From the NCBI GenBank assembly GCA_017516965.1, contig JAFXAP010000008.1, positions 186,001-250,000 on the forward strand: a DNA stretch of 64,000 nucleotides, given 5' to 3'. Below the pieces are notes generated by a model. That model did no database searches and was not told where the DNA came from. It saw nothing but the letters and a program-made list of their open reading frames with translations. Origin of the DNA: Clostridia bacterium (GTDB lineage Bacteria > Bacillota > Clostridia > Oscillospirales > Acutalibacteraceae). The number at the start of each line of letters is the position of its first letter. The first letter of the stretch is position 1. The translations under genes and the position numbers were made by a program. This document shows positions 1-9,070 of this stretch, piece after piece.

Positions 1-932
1 TTGGAACTGTTTTTTGTATTTGCGGTGTAATCGCCGCTTTTGGCGTTGGCAATATGACACAAATCAACACCATGTCGGCAAGTGTGAGCGCGCTTGCTAG
101 AACGGTTTTTGACCTTTCACCAAAGTCCGATTTTTTTGTAAAATTTTCTGTTGGTGTGCTTTGCGCTTTTTGTTGTTGTCTAATACTTAAGAACGACCGT
201 TCTATAGGTAAATTCTGCGAAAAAATATTCCCCGTTATGACACTTTTGTATATCGTTGTTACAACACTTGCCATAGCGCTTAACTATCAAAAAATACCCC
301 TCGCGTTTTATGATATTTTTGTCGGCGCCTTTAACCCAAAGGGAGTAACGGGCGGCGCTGTGGGGTCGGCTTTTGTTGCTTTGCGTTTTGGTATGTCGCG
401 CGGCGTTTTTTCTAACGAGGCAGGGCTTGGCACTGCGCCGACTGTATATGCCTGTAGTAAAGGTGACGAAGTAAGCCTTGGATTTTTAGGAATTATGGAA
501 GTTTTCATTGACACCATTGTTGTATGCACACTTACTGCGCTCACGGTGCTTTGCGCGGGTGATATCACCTTTGGTATCGACTATGCGGCAGACATTACCT
601 TTAATGCTCTGTCTTCGGTTTTTGGCAAAAATATTATCTTTATTTTTTGTCCTGTTGTTTGTTTTTTTGCATTTTCCTCGGTAATAGGTTGGGGGCTTTA
701 CGGCAGTAAGTTTGCGGCCTTTTTATTGGGTAACAATTTTAAAAGGGTATTTCTTGTAATTTTTGTTTTGGCGCAAATCCCTGCCGCCGTTTTTCGCGCC
801 GAGGTCATTTGGCTTTTGGCCGAAATTTTAAACGGGTTTATGATTTTACCCAACATAACAGCCCTGCTTTTTTTGACAAATAAGGTTGCCGATATAACCT
901 GTGAATATAAAAGAAAACTCCAAGACAAATAG
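1..932 (+). CDS. AGCS-family Na+/H+:alanine/glycine symporter, 5'-truncated
   Basis: An open frame runs from base 3 to the TAG at 930-932, giving 309 residues; the true start lies upstream of the window. The GVGNMTQIN motif near the visible N-terminus corresponds to the GNMVQAN signature of the alanine:cation symporter family, and the GMSRGVFSNEAGLGTAP stretch is also typical of these proteins. Roughly seven or eight hydrophobic segments remain. Family members are about 450 residues, so about a third is missing. Known members import alanine or glycine with sodium or protons. The stop codon lies inside the following terminator hairpin. Substrate cannot be told from sequence. Confidence 0.92.
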   Translation, partial: GTVFCICGVIAAFGVGNMTQINTMSASVSALARTVFDLSPKSDFFVKFSVGVLCAFCCCLILKNDRSIGKFCEKIFPVMTLLYIVVTTLAIALNYQKIPLAFYDIFVGAFNPKGVTGGAVGSAFVALRFGMSRGVFSNEAGLGTAPTVYACSKGDEVSLGFLGIMEVFIDTIVVCTLTALTVLCAGDITFGIDYAADITFNALSSVFGKNIIFIFCPVVCFFAFSSVIGWGLYGSKFAAFLLGNNFKRVFLVIFVLAQIPAAVFRAEVIWLLAEILNGFMILPNITALLFLTNKVADITCEYKRKLQDK

Positions 933-944
933 TCTTGGAGTTTT
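914..944. terminator. Bidirectional intrinsic terminator
   Basis: A 13-bp perfect inverted repeat (914-926 with 932-944) encloses a 5-nt loop and ends in TTTT on the plus strand and, by symmetry, on the minus strand. It lies between convergent genes and overlaps the symporter stop codon. Confidence 0.85.
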
Positions 945-959
945 AAATTTTAAGTAATT

Positions 960-1367
960 TTAGATTTTTTCAGCAACGTCGAAAACAGCAGCAGGAAGTT
1001 CGGCTTCATCACAAGAAATTGTGAAAACAAATTCAACGTCTTCAATTTTTGAAAGTCTTAGAAGAAATGCTGCGAGTTCATCATAGTTGCGTGAACCAAT
1101 ACGTAAAGTAGCATCGCCAAAAATGTGGGTTATGTCGTTATTGCCTGCTTTAACGCCTGCAAGAAGACCATAATATTCATCATAACCACAAATTGAAAAA
1201 TCATCTGCATAAATCAAACGAGCCTTATGACTAACGGAAAATGTAAGTGTACCGCCCTTTTCAATGCAAACAACGTTGCCAAGACTGGTTTCAGCCGCAG
1301 AATTCACGAGCTCTACCAAGCGCTTGGTTTTACCTGCACCTTTTTTTCCGATAATAAGTTTAATCAT
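960..1367 (-). CDS. Small P-loop NTPase-like protein of unknown function
   Basis: The 135-residue product begins MIKLII followed by a Walker A motif, GKKGAGKT, at residues 7-14. The ATG at 1365-1367 is preferred because AAAGGAG lies nine bases upstream; the TTG three codons earlier abuts the ribosome binding site directly. No clear Walker B or partner domain is recognisable, so only nucleotide binding can be inferred. It is downstream of pgi in the same direction, with a short CCGTG/CACGG hairpin between them. Small clostridial proteins of this type are sometimes labelled PilT-like, but nothing here supports a pilus role. Confidence 0.75.
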   Translation of the reverse strand: MIKLIIGKKGAGKTKRLVELVNSAAETSLGNVVCIEKGGTLTFSVSHKARLIYADDFSICGYDEYYGLLAGVKAGNNDITHIFGDATLRIGSRNYDELAAFLLRLSKIEDVEFVFTISCDEAELPAAVFDVAEKI

Positions 1368-1428
1368 ATAAAACAACTCCTTTATATTTACCGTGCGTAC
1401 ACGGTTATTTTACATTTTTAATAATTTT

Positions 1429-2769
1429 TTATTTTGAAAGTCTTGCTTCAAGCTCAGCCTTCATATCTTCATAACCAGGTTTGCCAAGTAAAGCAAACAT
1501 ATTCTTTTTATAGCTTTCAACACCGGGTTGGTCAAATGGATTTACACCCAACATATAACCTGATATAGCGCAAGCCTTTTCAAAGAAATAGATAAGACGG
1601 CCAAGATGTTCTTCGTCAGCCTTATCAACCGATATTACAAGATTAGGCACACCGCCGTCGGTATGGGCAAGAACTGTACCCTGGAATGCCTTTTCATTAA
1701 CAAAAGACATGGTTTTACCTGCAAGGAAGTTAAGACCGTCGCCATCGTTTTCTTCTTTTTCAATAACAACGTCGCTACCGTTATCACCTATTGTAACAAC
1801 AGTTTCAAACATAAGACGCGCGCCGTCTTGTACAAACTGACCCATAGAGTGAAGGTCGGTTGAGAAGGTAACAGATGCAGGGAATAGACCCTTGTTGTCT
1901 TTGCCTTCGCTTTCGCCGAACAACTGCTTAAACCACTCTGCCATCATTGTAAAGCGCGGCTCGTAAGACACAAGCAGTTCAATTGACTTGCCCTTGCGAT
2001 AAAACGCGTTGCGAAGCGCCGCATATTGATAACACGGATTTTGCTCGATATTTTCTACATTATAATCTTTTGCAGCTGCCTGAGCGCCTGACATTAAAGC
2101 GTCAATATCGCAACCTGCCGCAGCAATTGGCAAAAGACCAACTGCGGTAAGAACCGAAAATCTACCGCCGACATCATCGGGCACTACAAAGCACTCATAA
2201 CCCTTTTCATCGGCCAAGGCTTTAAGTGTGCCTCTGGCTTTGTCGGTTGTGCAATAGATACGGCGCGCCGCTTCTTCTTCGCCATAGCGCTCTTCAAGAA
2301 GTTTTCTGAACACGCGGAATGCAACTGCAGGTTCGGTGGTTGTACCTGATTTTGAAATGATGTTTACCGATACGCGTTTGCCCTCGCAAATTTTGAGCAG
2401 GTCAGCAAGATTTGAACCGCTGATGCTATTGCCTGAAAAATAAACCTCGGGAACGCCCTGTCTTATGGTGTTGTAGTAAGGACCTTTCAAAAACTCGATA
2501 GCTGCGCGAGCACCAAGATATGAACCGCCTATACCTATAACTATAAGAACGTCTGTATCAGATTGAATTTTTTTAGCCGCCGCTTTAATGCGGTCAAACT
2601 CTTGCTTATCATAATTAAAGGGAAGGTCAACCCAGCCTAAAAAGTCATTACCAAGACCGCTTTTTTGGTTTACGGTCTTATGAGCATCGGCAACCTGACC
2701 CCAAAGCCCTGTTATGTCATTTTCACGTATAAAATCTTTAGCGTATGCACTACTAAATCCTAGTGACAT
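1429..2769 (-). CDS. pgi: Glucose-6-phosphate isomerase
   Basis: This 446-residue cytoplasmic enzyme interconverts glucose-6-phosphate and fructose-6-phosphate in glycolysis. It aligns along its length, as I recall the family, with the Bacillus/Thermotoga-type Pgi: the SIS-domain signature [11 protein letters not shown], the SKSGTTTEP phosphate-binding loop near residue 150, the GESEGKD loop near 295 and the LAHTDGG segment near 375. The start MSLGFSS was chosen because AAAGGA sits eight bases upstream; an in-frame alternative start 15 codons earlier adds residues absent from homologues. Length matches the roughly 450-residue norm. It appears to be a single-gene unit with the small P-loop gene behind it. 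Confidence 0.97.
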   Translation of the reverse strand: MSLGFSSAYAKDFIRENDITGLWGQVADAHKTVNQKSGLGNDFLGWVDLPFNYDKQEFDRIKAAAKKIQSDTDVLIVIGIGGSYLGARAAIEFLKGPYYNTIRQGVPEVYFSGNSISGSNLADLLKICEGKRVSVNIISKSGTTTEPAVAFRVFRKLLEERYGEEEAARRIYCTTDKARGTLKALADEKGYECFVVPDDVGGRFSVLTAVGLLPIAAAGCDIDALMSGAQAAAKDYNVENIEQNPCYQYAALRNAFYRKGKSIELLVSYEPRFTMMAEWFKQLFGESEGKDNKGLFPASVTFSTDLHSMGQFVQDGARLMFETVVTIGDNGSDVVIEKEENDGDGLNFLAGKTMSFVNEKAFQGTVLAHTDGGVPNLVISVDKADEEHLGRLIYFFEKACAISGYMLGVNPFDQPGVESYKKNMFALLGKPGYEDMKAELEARLSK

Positions 2770-2890
2770 AAAAATCAATCCTTTGCTGTTTTCAGGTAGA
2801 GTATATCGCCCCACCTTGTTAGGTTTATTTTACATTATTTTCTGCCGATTTGCAAGTATATTGCACAAATTTTCACAAAAAACTTTAATT

Positions 2891-4099
2891 TTAAGCCAAC
2901 AATCCGTCTAAAATCCACAAAAAAACGGTTAAAAAGCTCTTCTTATCAACCTTTTCGACATTTGTTATATCAACACTTCCTATCAGTTGGTCTTTTAAAT
3001 AAAAATCAACCCTGCCTACAACCGCCCCTTTTTCGATAGGCGCGGTAAGATTTTCAAGCGTTGTAATCTTTTGAGAAACTTCGGTCGCTTCACTCTTTTT
3101 AAGCAGTGCGCCAAAATCACTTGAAGGCATAATTTTTGCCGCGCGTTCTACTCCGTTTTTTACCGCAACCGCATCAATTTCCAGCTTAGGTTTTATTGTG
3201 ACATATTCGTAATTTGCAAAACCGTAATCCAGAAGTTTTTTTGCACCGTTAAATCGATCAGCTGATGTGTCTCCCGACATTATGACGGCAACAAGTTCCA
3301 AGCCGTTTCGCTCGGCAGTTGCAGAAAGGCAGTAACCTGCGCCGGAGGTGGTTCCCGTTTTAAGCCCTGTGGTGCCCTCGTAAAAACGCACTAATTTGTT
3401 TGTGTTTACAAGTTCGCTCTCGCCGCCGCGCAAAGAATCCATCCAGACGGTTGAATATTTCTTTATAAGGTCATGCTTTATAAGCTCAGCAGACATAACA
3501 GCCACATCGTGCGCAGATGATATGTGACCCTCGGCATCAAGACCTGTCGCATTTGCGAAATGAGTATTGTTCATACCGAGCTCTTTTGCTTTCTGGTTCA
3601 TCATAGCAACAAAGCCCTCTTCGCTGCCTGCAATTTGTTCGCCCAGCGCTACCGTTGCATCATTTGCCGAGGCAATAACCGCGGCTTTAAGCAAATCGTC
3701 AACCGTCATAGCCTCGCCCGGTTCAAGCCAGATTTGAGAACCTCCCATACTGCAGGCGTGTTCGCTTGCGGTTACAACATCTTCTACCGACATTTTTCCA
3801 TTTGATATAGCCTCCATAACAAGTAGTAGAGACATTATTTTGGTTATTGAAGCCGGGGGAAGTTTTTGGTCAGAGTTTTGTTCATATAAAATTTTACCCG
3901 AATTAACCTCCATCAGTACTGCCGATTTTGCCTTTATGTCAAGTTTAGTACCAATTGCCGCGTCGGTCACTGCGCTGTCGATTGGTACCGCTATATCAGA
4001 AATATCACACTCACTTGAAACGGTTGTCGCCGATATTGTTACCATAGAACAAAGTAATGCGCAACACAAAAACACAGATATTATTTTGATTATTTTCAT
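2891..4099 (-). CDS. D-alanyl-D-alanine carboxypeptidase, S11 family (PBP5/DacF-like)
   Basis: The 402-residue product has a hydrophobic signal peptide (about residues 1-26) and the three penicillin-binding motifs: SITK at 84-87, SAN at 143-145 and KTG at 246-248. These are followed by the usual beta-rich PBP5 C-terminal domain and a hydrophobic tail that probably anchors it to the outer face of the membrane. It removes the terminal D-Ala of the peptidoglycan stem peptide. The start is the ATG after AGGGGGTAAAAAT; the longer in-frame extension upstream reads into the promoter region and is rejected. Sporulation-specific DacF and vegetative DacA cannot be separated from this alone. Confidence 0.94.
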   Translation of the reverse strand: MKIIKIISVFLCCALLCSMVTISATTVSSECDISDIAVPIDSAVTDAAIGTKLDIKAKSAVLMEVNSGKILYEQNSDQKLPPASITKIMSLLLVMEAISNGKMSVEDVVTASEHACSMGGSQIWLEPGEAMTVDDLLKAAVIASANDATVALGEQIAGSEEGFVAMMNQKAKELGMNNTHFANATGLDAEGHISSAHDVAVMSAELIKHDLIKKYSTVWMDSLRGGESELVNTNKLVRFYEGTTGLKTGTTSGAGYCLSATAERNGLELVAVIMSGDTSADRFNGAKKLLDYGFANYEYVTIKPKLEIDAVAVKNGVERAAKIMPSSDFGALLKKSEATEVSQKITTLENLTAPIEKGAVVGRVDFYLKDQLIGSVDITNVEKVDKKSFLTVFLWILDGLLA

Positions 4100-4147
4100 A
4101 TTTTTACCCCCTACACGTATTATATATATGTATAGAGCGTTAAAAAT

Positions 4148-4180
4148 AAACCTCTTTTGCCTTTTTGACAAAAGAGGTTT
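4148..4180 (-). terminator. Intrinsic terminator ending the lepA-to-YwaF gene run
   Basis: A 12-bp inverted repeat (4148-4159 with 4169-4180) with a 9-nt loop is followed on the minus strand by ATTTTTA. It lies five bases after the stop codon of the YwaF-like gene and is the first convincing terminator after lepA. Confidence 0.85.
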
Positions 4181-4185
4181 GTAAT

Positions 4186-4980
4186 TTATGCCAATGCTTC
4201 TTCGGGGGTTTTTGATGTCTGAGATTTTTTCTTGAGTGCGATATCTTTTACAAGCCAAGGAAGATATGCTACAAAATATAGGAAGGTTATTGCCGAAGCC
4301 ATAATAATTATTCTTATAGCGAAGTTTGAGGGCAATATATCAAGTATTGACGGGGTGTCTTCAGGTTTTGCCATAAACAAATAATTGGCGCCCGGTCCTA
4401 AGATGCTGTTGGTAAAATATGCGACTATTGCCATTATAACAAAGCCTATGTATGATTTTATTGCCGATTTTACCGTTGGGCGCATCTTGTAAACAAAAAT
4501 CATATAAAATAGCGCAATATAAATCAGCAAATGCTCTGTCCAAAACTGATAATATCTAAAGCGGGTTGGCCCTGTATATGTGATAACAGTAGGGGTCAAA
4601 AGCGCAAAAATTGTGCCCGAAAAAGACCAGAAATAAGAAAAATCAAAAAGCGTTTGTGATTTGCCGATAAGCATATAACTGCAAAAAACCGCGCCCCAAC
4701 CGCAAACCGTTATGGGAAGATGGTCGATGGGGTTGGGCTTTAGCATTTCTGGTAGCGCTATAAGCCGCCAATAGTAAGCCATTTCAGATATAATAAGCGA
4801 AAAAGCAATTATATATCTTAAACTTTTTTCAAATTTAAAGCCACGGATTTTTTCACCAAATTTTGCAAGCAACAAAATTATTGCAACCGCAACCAAAATT
4901 GGTGCCGCATGGGCAAAAGTAAAGTTTGAAAACTCTTCGGTTTCACCTTTGCCAAAAAAATAAATCAAAAACTCTTTCAT
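4186..4980 (-). CDS. TIGR02206/YwaF-family integral membrane protein
   Basis: The 264-residue protein has about seven transmembrane helices and the features of the TP0381/YwaF family: a helix-rich start, the PEMLKPNPIDHLPITVCGW stretch in the middle and a conserved FWTEHLLIY segment. The biochemical function of the family is unknown. The ATG has AAGGGGA nine bases upstream. It follows the beta-lactamase-like gene by 36 bases and is the last gene before the terminator at 4148-4180. Confidence 0.85.
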   Translation of the reverse strand: MKEFLIYFFGKGETEEFSNFTFAHAAPILVAVAIILLLAKFGEKIRGFKFEKSLRYIIAFSLIISEMAYYWRLIALPEMLKPNPIDHLPITVCGWGAVFCSYMLIGKSQTLFDFSYFWSFSGTIFALLTPTVITYTGPTRFRYYQFWTEHLLIYIALFYMIFVYKMRPTVKSAIKSYIGFVIMAIVAYFTNSILGPGANYLFMAKPEDTPSILDILPSNFAIRIIIMASAITFLYFVAYLPWLVKDIALKKKSQTSKTPEEALA

Positions 4981-5016
4981 AACAAAATCCCCTTAAAAGT
5001 TTTTATAATCGCATTT

Positions 5017-6048
5017 TTACTCCTCGTTTAAACAAATGCGATTGTTTTTTAGCTCACTGTAGAGCATTTTCGCAATATAATGCGCATTAGCAGAGGTCTT
5101 ACCCTTTGCATTGCCTAAAACTGCCACACCAAGCCTTAGTCTTTTATTAAAAATAAGCGAACTACGGAAGGTGCTCACGCCTCCGACGTGCCAAAGCTGG
5201 TTTGATTTTTTATAGGTGTGCCAACCCATACACATAAGGTGATTATCTTTTTTAATTCCCGAAGTTTGACATACACTATGCGCTAAGGTTATATAGGATT
5301 CATCACTTTCAATCTGCAGCGTAAGATATTTGAGAATGTCGCCGATATTGCTTACCACGCCTCCGCCTGCAATATATGGATTACCGCGCTTCCATACCCA
5401 AAATGGTAAAAGTTTTTTGCCCTTTGCGGCGGGTGGGTTTCTTTTTTGTGAACTTAGTTGTATAACGGTTTCTTTAAGACCTAAATCGTTGTTTATAAAA
5501 TCTTCAAACAGCGTAGCAAATGGTGTTTTTGTAACCGCCTCAGCTACTGCGGCAAGAATTGCCGATGCAAAATCAGAGTATCCGTAACGCGCTTTTGCCT
5601 TTTTAAAACGACGACGTTCGAGGCAGTTTATAACCGTTTTTACCGAGCAGTTCTCATAAGGATTTTTTCGAGCATAGCCTCTTGTAATAAGCGGCGGCAA
5701 GGTTACCTCTATCGGAGTTAGGTGGTGGTAGCCTGCCGTATGGGTTAATAGTTGATAAACGGTTGGGTATTTACCTTTTTTAAGGGGTAAATAGTTATCG
5801 ACCGTTTTGTTAATGTCAAGTTTATTGTCTTTATAAAGTTTTAAAACGAGATGAGCCGTTAAGGTTTTTGTTACCGAGCCAATATCGTAAAAAAGACCGT
5901 TATCACCTGAGTTGCCGAGAACGTAACATATTCCTTTTTTATAAAGACCTATTGTCAACCTGTTGTGTTCTGAGAGCGCAAGATATCTGTTTATTTTTTC
6001 GGCAGATTTTGGACGAAGTCGATTTAAATTTATAAAAACAAGCTTCAT
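5017..6048 (-). CDS. Serine beta-lactamase-like hydrolase (class C/PBP4* fold)
   Basis: The 343-residue protein carries SVTK at 58-61 (nucleophile and general base), YSD at 158-160 in the place of YxN, and HVGG near residue 290 in the place of KTG, the pattern of the beta-lactamase (PF00144) family. These enzymes act as esterases, D,D-peptidases or beta-lactamases. There is no clear signal peptide, which argues against a secreted resistance enzyme. ATG is preceded by AGAGG. It follows the second RlmD-like gene by 13 bases in the same run. The substrate is unknown. Confidence 0.85.
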   Translation of the reverse strand: MKLVFINLNRLRPKSAEKINRYLALSEHNRLTIGLYKKGICYVLGNSGDNGLFYDIGSVTKTLTAHLVLKLYKDNKLDINKTVDNYLPLKKGKYPTVYQLLTHTAGYHHLTPIEVTLPPLITRGYARKNPYENCSVKTVINCLERRRFKKAKARYGYSDFASAILAAVAEAVTKTPFATLFEDFINNDLGLKETVIQLSSQKRNPPAAKGKKLLPFWVWKRGNPYIAGGGVVSNIGDILKYLTLQIESDESYITLAHSVCQTSGIKKDNHLMCMGWHTYKKSNQLWHVGGVSTFRSSLIFNKRLRLGVAVLGNAKGKTSANAHYIAKMLYSELKNNRICLNEE

Positions 6049-6061
6049 ACTAATAGCCTCT

Positions 6062-7279
6062 TTATTTTTTTGAAGTTTCTTGCCGACTTAAAAGTACTAC
6101 CGTTTCAACGTGCTCTGTATGAGGGAACATATCAACCGGTTGAATTTTTCTTACCTTGTAGCCTTTGCGCGTTAAAAAGGACAGGTCTCTTGCCTGAGTT
6201 TCGGGATTGCAGGAAATATAGACAACCTTTTTAGGCGCGAGTGTCACAAGCGACCTCAAAAACTCAAGACTCGCCCCCGCGCGTGGCGGATCCATTATTA
6301 CAACGTCATATTCCGCGCCAAAATTTGCCGCTTCAACCATAAATTTACCCGCATCAGCGCAGACGAATTCTATGTTGGCAACATTGTTAAGCCCGGCATT
6401 TATTTCAGCGTCGCTGATAGCATCGGGATTAAGCTCTACGCCTGTAACTTTTTTTGCATTTTTTGAAGCAAAAATTCCTATTGTTCCTGTGCCGCAATAG
6501 GCATCAAGAACCGTCTCGTTTCCTGTAAGGTCGGCATATTCTATTGCCTTTTTATAGAGAACTTCGGTCTGAACCGGATTTATCTGATAAAACGCCTTAG
6601 GCGAAATCCTGAATCTCATTTCGCAAAGGTCTTCTTCTATGTAACCGCTACCGTAAAGCACACGGCTTTGCTCACCTAAGACAAGGCTTGTTCTTTTATT
6701 GTTTATGTTCTGAACAATTGTGGTTATTTCGGGATGCCGGCCAATAAGCGCATTTACAAACTGAGACTGCTTTGGAAAATCGGATACCGCAGTAACCAAT
6801 ACCACCATAATTTCGCCGCTTGAAAAACCTCTTTTAATTAAAACGTGGCGCAAAAAGCCTTTCATTGAAACGTCGTTAAATGCGCGCAGTTTAAAACTTT
6901 TAAGCAGTTTTCTTATTGTCACTATAATCTCGTCAGCCTTTTGGTCTTCTATCATACAGCTGTCAACCGGAACAATGTTGTGGGTAGAGGATTGATACAC
7001 ACCCGAAATTATTTGCCCCTGCCGTTCACCAAATGCCGCTTGAACCTTGTTACGATAATGATACGGGTTTTTCATACCAATAATTTCGCATACGTGATGA
7101 TAACGACCTAAAAGCTTTATAACCTTAACCTGCTTAAAACTTAACTGCCGTTCGTATGATAAATTTTGCAGTTGACAGCCACCGCACTTTTTGCGGTGAG
7201 GGCAACTAATCTTATTTTCGACTGACCGGTTTTGCTGTGACGCAAGTCTTTTTTTAGCAATCGGTTTGCTTTCTTGCAT
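6062..7279 (-). CDS. RlmD-like 23S rRNA (uracil-C5)-methyltransferase lacking the TRAM domain
   Basis: The 405-residue protein starts with a basic tail and goes directly to the iron-sulfur cysteines C26, C32 and C35 (C-x5-C-x2-C), then the SAM-binding motif LDAYCGTGTIG, DPPRAG, and the catalytic cysteine C357 in VYISCNPET. These are the marks of the TrmA/RlmD m5U methyltransferase family. Unlike its upstream neighbour it has no TRAM domain. AAAGGAG lies six bases before the ATG and overlaps the end of the upstream paralog, one base away. One copy may modify U747 and the other U1939 of 23S rRNA, but this cannot be assigned from sequence. Confidence 0.92.
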   Translation of the reverse strand: MQESKPIAKKRLASQQNRSVENKISCPHRKKCGGCQLQNLSYERQLSFKQVKVIKLLGRYHHVCEIIGMKNPYHYRNKVQAAFGERQGQIISGVYQSSTHNIVPVDSCMIEDQKADEIIVTIRKLLKSFKLRAFNDVSMKGFLRHVLIKRGFSSGEIMVVLVTAVSDFPKQSQFVNALIGRHPEITTIVQNINNKRTSLVLGEQSRVLYGSGYIEEDLCEMRFRISPKAFYQINPVQTEVLYKKAIEYADLTGNETVLDAYCGTGTIGIFASKNAKKVTGVELNPDAISDAEINAGLNNVANIEFVCADAGKFMVEAANFGAEYDVVIMDPPRAGASLEFLRSLVTLAPKKVVYISCNPETQARDLSFLTRKGYKVRKIQPVDMFPHTEHVETVVLLSRQETSKK

Positions 7280-7280
7280 A

Positions 7281-8627
7281 TCAAACTCCTTTTGTAAAAA
7301 GCGCTACCGTTTCAACGTGAGCCGTGCGCGGAAACAAATCTACAGGGGTGTACTCTATAAGCTTATACCCCAAAGACTCTAAAACCTGTGTATCACGCGC
7401 AAGCGTTGCAACATCGCAAGACACGTAAACTATTCTTTCAGGCGCAAAATCGTTTGCCACCGTTTTAAGCAAGGCTTCTTCACAGCCTTTTCTGGGAGGG
7501 TCAAGAATTACCACGTCGGCTAAAATGCTTTCTTGCTTTAATTGCTCGGCGGCGCGCGCCGCGTCACCGCATATAAAACGCGCGTTGTCTATTTTGTTTT
7601 CACGCGCATTTATTTGCGCGTCCTTGACTGCCGCTTCAATTATTTCTACACCAATAACGCTCTTTGATTCTTTTGCCATAGAAAGCCCTATTGTTCCTGC
7701 TCCGCAATAAAGGTCGAGTATGTTTTTTCCGCAAGGCTTTGCATATTCCGCCGCCTTTTTATAAAGAAGTTCCGCCATATCGTGATTAACCTGATAAAAA
7801 GAATGGGGAGAGATACGAACTTTTACACCACACAAAACATCTTGTATGTACTCTTTTCCAAAAAGGCAAATGTTTTTATCACCCAGTACAACGTTGGTTT
7901 TTTGAGTATTGACGTTTAAAATAACGCTTTTAAGATTTTCACCAAGTTCTAACTGCAGTTTTTCTATAAGCTTTTCACTATGTGGCAAGCAGTTGCCGTT
8001 TATAACAATGCCCACCATAAGCTCTTGGGTTTTTTTGCCCTGTCGCAAATAAAAATGACGAACAAGACCTGTGTGGGTTTCTTCACTATATATAGAAATT
8101 TTATATTCTTTTAAAAACTTAGTAAATATTTTTCCCGTCCGGTAAAAAACTTCGGGGTGCAGCAGACAATCGCCACAAGGAACACTTCTGTGTGAATGGC
8201 GGGAATAAAACCCTATTTCTCCATCCATTCCAACAGGATAAAGCGCCTTGTTGCGATAGCGATCGGGAGAGTCTGCGTATATTATAGGCTGAGCATCAAT
8301 TTGAACCTTGCCTATTCTTCGCATAGTTTGCGTAACGCGATTTTGCTTTAACTCGGCTTCGTGAGCGTATTGTATGTGACGCAACGAACAACCGCCGCAA
8401 TGAGAAAAAACGCCGCAACGGTCAGCGGCGCGATATTTCGACGGTGTTATAATTTCGTTGCACTTTGCAAAAGCGTAGTGCTTATTCACCTTTAGTATGT
8501 GTGCTTTAATTTTATCACCAACGGCAGTAAGCGGAACAAAAACAGCCATACCATTATATCTGCCAACACCACTGCCTTCGTGTGTTATGTCGGTGATTTC
8601 AAGTTCAATTATATCATTTTTCTTCAT
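7281..8627 (-). CDS. rlmD: 23S rRNA (uracil-C5)-methyltransferase RlmD with TRAM domain
   Basis: The 448-residue protein has an N-terminal TRAM RNA-binding domain (about residues 1-60, with THEGSGVGR), iron-sulfur cysteines C71, C77 and C80, the SAM motif LDLYCGAGTIG, DPPRKG and catalytic C404 in VYVSCDVAT. This is the full RlmD/RlmCD architecture. The ATG start overlaps the end of the upstream small membrane gene by 14 bases; a longer reading through that gene adds 40 residues unlike any TRAM start and is rejected. The ribosome binding site is weak (AGAAGAAAAG), consistent with translational coupling. A second, TRAM-less copy follows immediately. Confidence 0.93.
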   Translation of the reverse strand: MKKNDIIELEITDITHEGSGVGRYNGMAVFVPLTAVGDKIKAHILKVNKHYAFAKCNEIITPSKYRAADRCGVFSHCGGCSLRHIQYAHEAELKQNRVTQTMRRIGKVQIDAQPIIYADSPDRYRNKALYPVGMDGEIGFYSRHSHRSVPCGDCLLHPEVFYRTGKIFTKFLKEYKISIYSEETHTGLVRHFYLRQGKKTQELMVGIVINGNCLPHSEKLIEKLQLELGENLKSVILNVNTQKTNVVLGDKNICLFGKEYIQDVLCGVKVRISPHSFYQVNHDMAELLYKKAAEYAKPCGKNILDLYCGAGTIGLSMAKESKSVIGVEIIEAAVKDAQINARENKIDNARFICGDAARAAEQLKQESILADVVILDPPRKGCEEALLKTVANDFAPERIVYVSCDVATLARDTQVLESLGYKLIEYTPVDLFPRTAHVETVALFTKGV

Positions 8628-9054
8628 GCTTTTCTTCTTGTTCTTCAAAATTTGCAAAATTTTCTTCAAGGGAGCCTTCGTCAAACAAAGAGTATCCTCG
8701 TCTGCAGTCGTATCCAAATCGGTCGTTTGCATCAAGCGGTATGTCATTTATCATAACGGTGTTTTCGTTTGTCCATTTTGCCTTTACCGAATCTATACCG
8801 GTCTGCCAAAAAATATTATAGGCTTCTTCGCCCTGCGCAATTTCGATTCTAATGCCTTCGCCTATATTATTTTCCACAAGATATACATTCATAACCTTTT
8901 CGCCCGTACCGATAGATGGGTACGAAGCCTGAAGCGTTCCAACAGGTAAATCGGCAATGTCTGTAAACAAACTTCCTTTTATTGCGAAGCCTATTTCTAC
9001 AAACATAACCAGCGCCGTAACGATATACAACAATTTAAAACCTATGTCTTTCAT
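8614..9054 (-). CDS. Hypothetical single-span membrane protein
   Basis: The 146-residue protein has one N-terminal transmembrane segment or uncleaved signal (about residues 6-27), an outer domain of about 90 residues and a very acidic EEQEEKHEEK end. I recognise no family. AAAAGGTG precedes the ATG at 9052-9054. It sits between a DUF975-like membrane protein (16 bases upstream) and rlmD (overlapping), so it is very probably cotranscribed with both. Confidence 0.7.
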   Translation of the reverse strand: MKDIGFKLLYIVTALVMFVEIGFAIKGSLFTDIADLPVGTLQASYPSIGTGEKVMNVYLVENNIGEGIRIEIAQGEEAYNIFWQTGIDSVKAKWTNENTVMINDIPLDANDRFGYDCRRGYSLFDEGSLEENFANFEEQEEKHEEK

Positions 9055-9070
9055 AAAAACACCTTTTAAC

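Noticed and set aside
5017-6048. Beta-lactam resistance gene
   Set aside because: Motifs place it in the broad PF00144 hydrolase family, but there is no signal peptide and its substrate is unknown, so resistance cannot be claimed.
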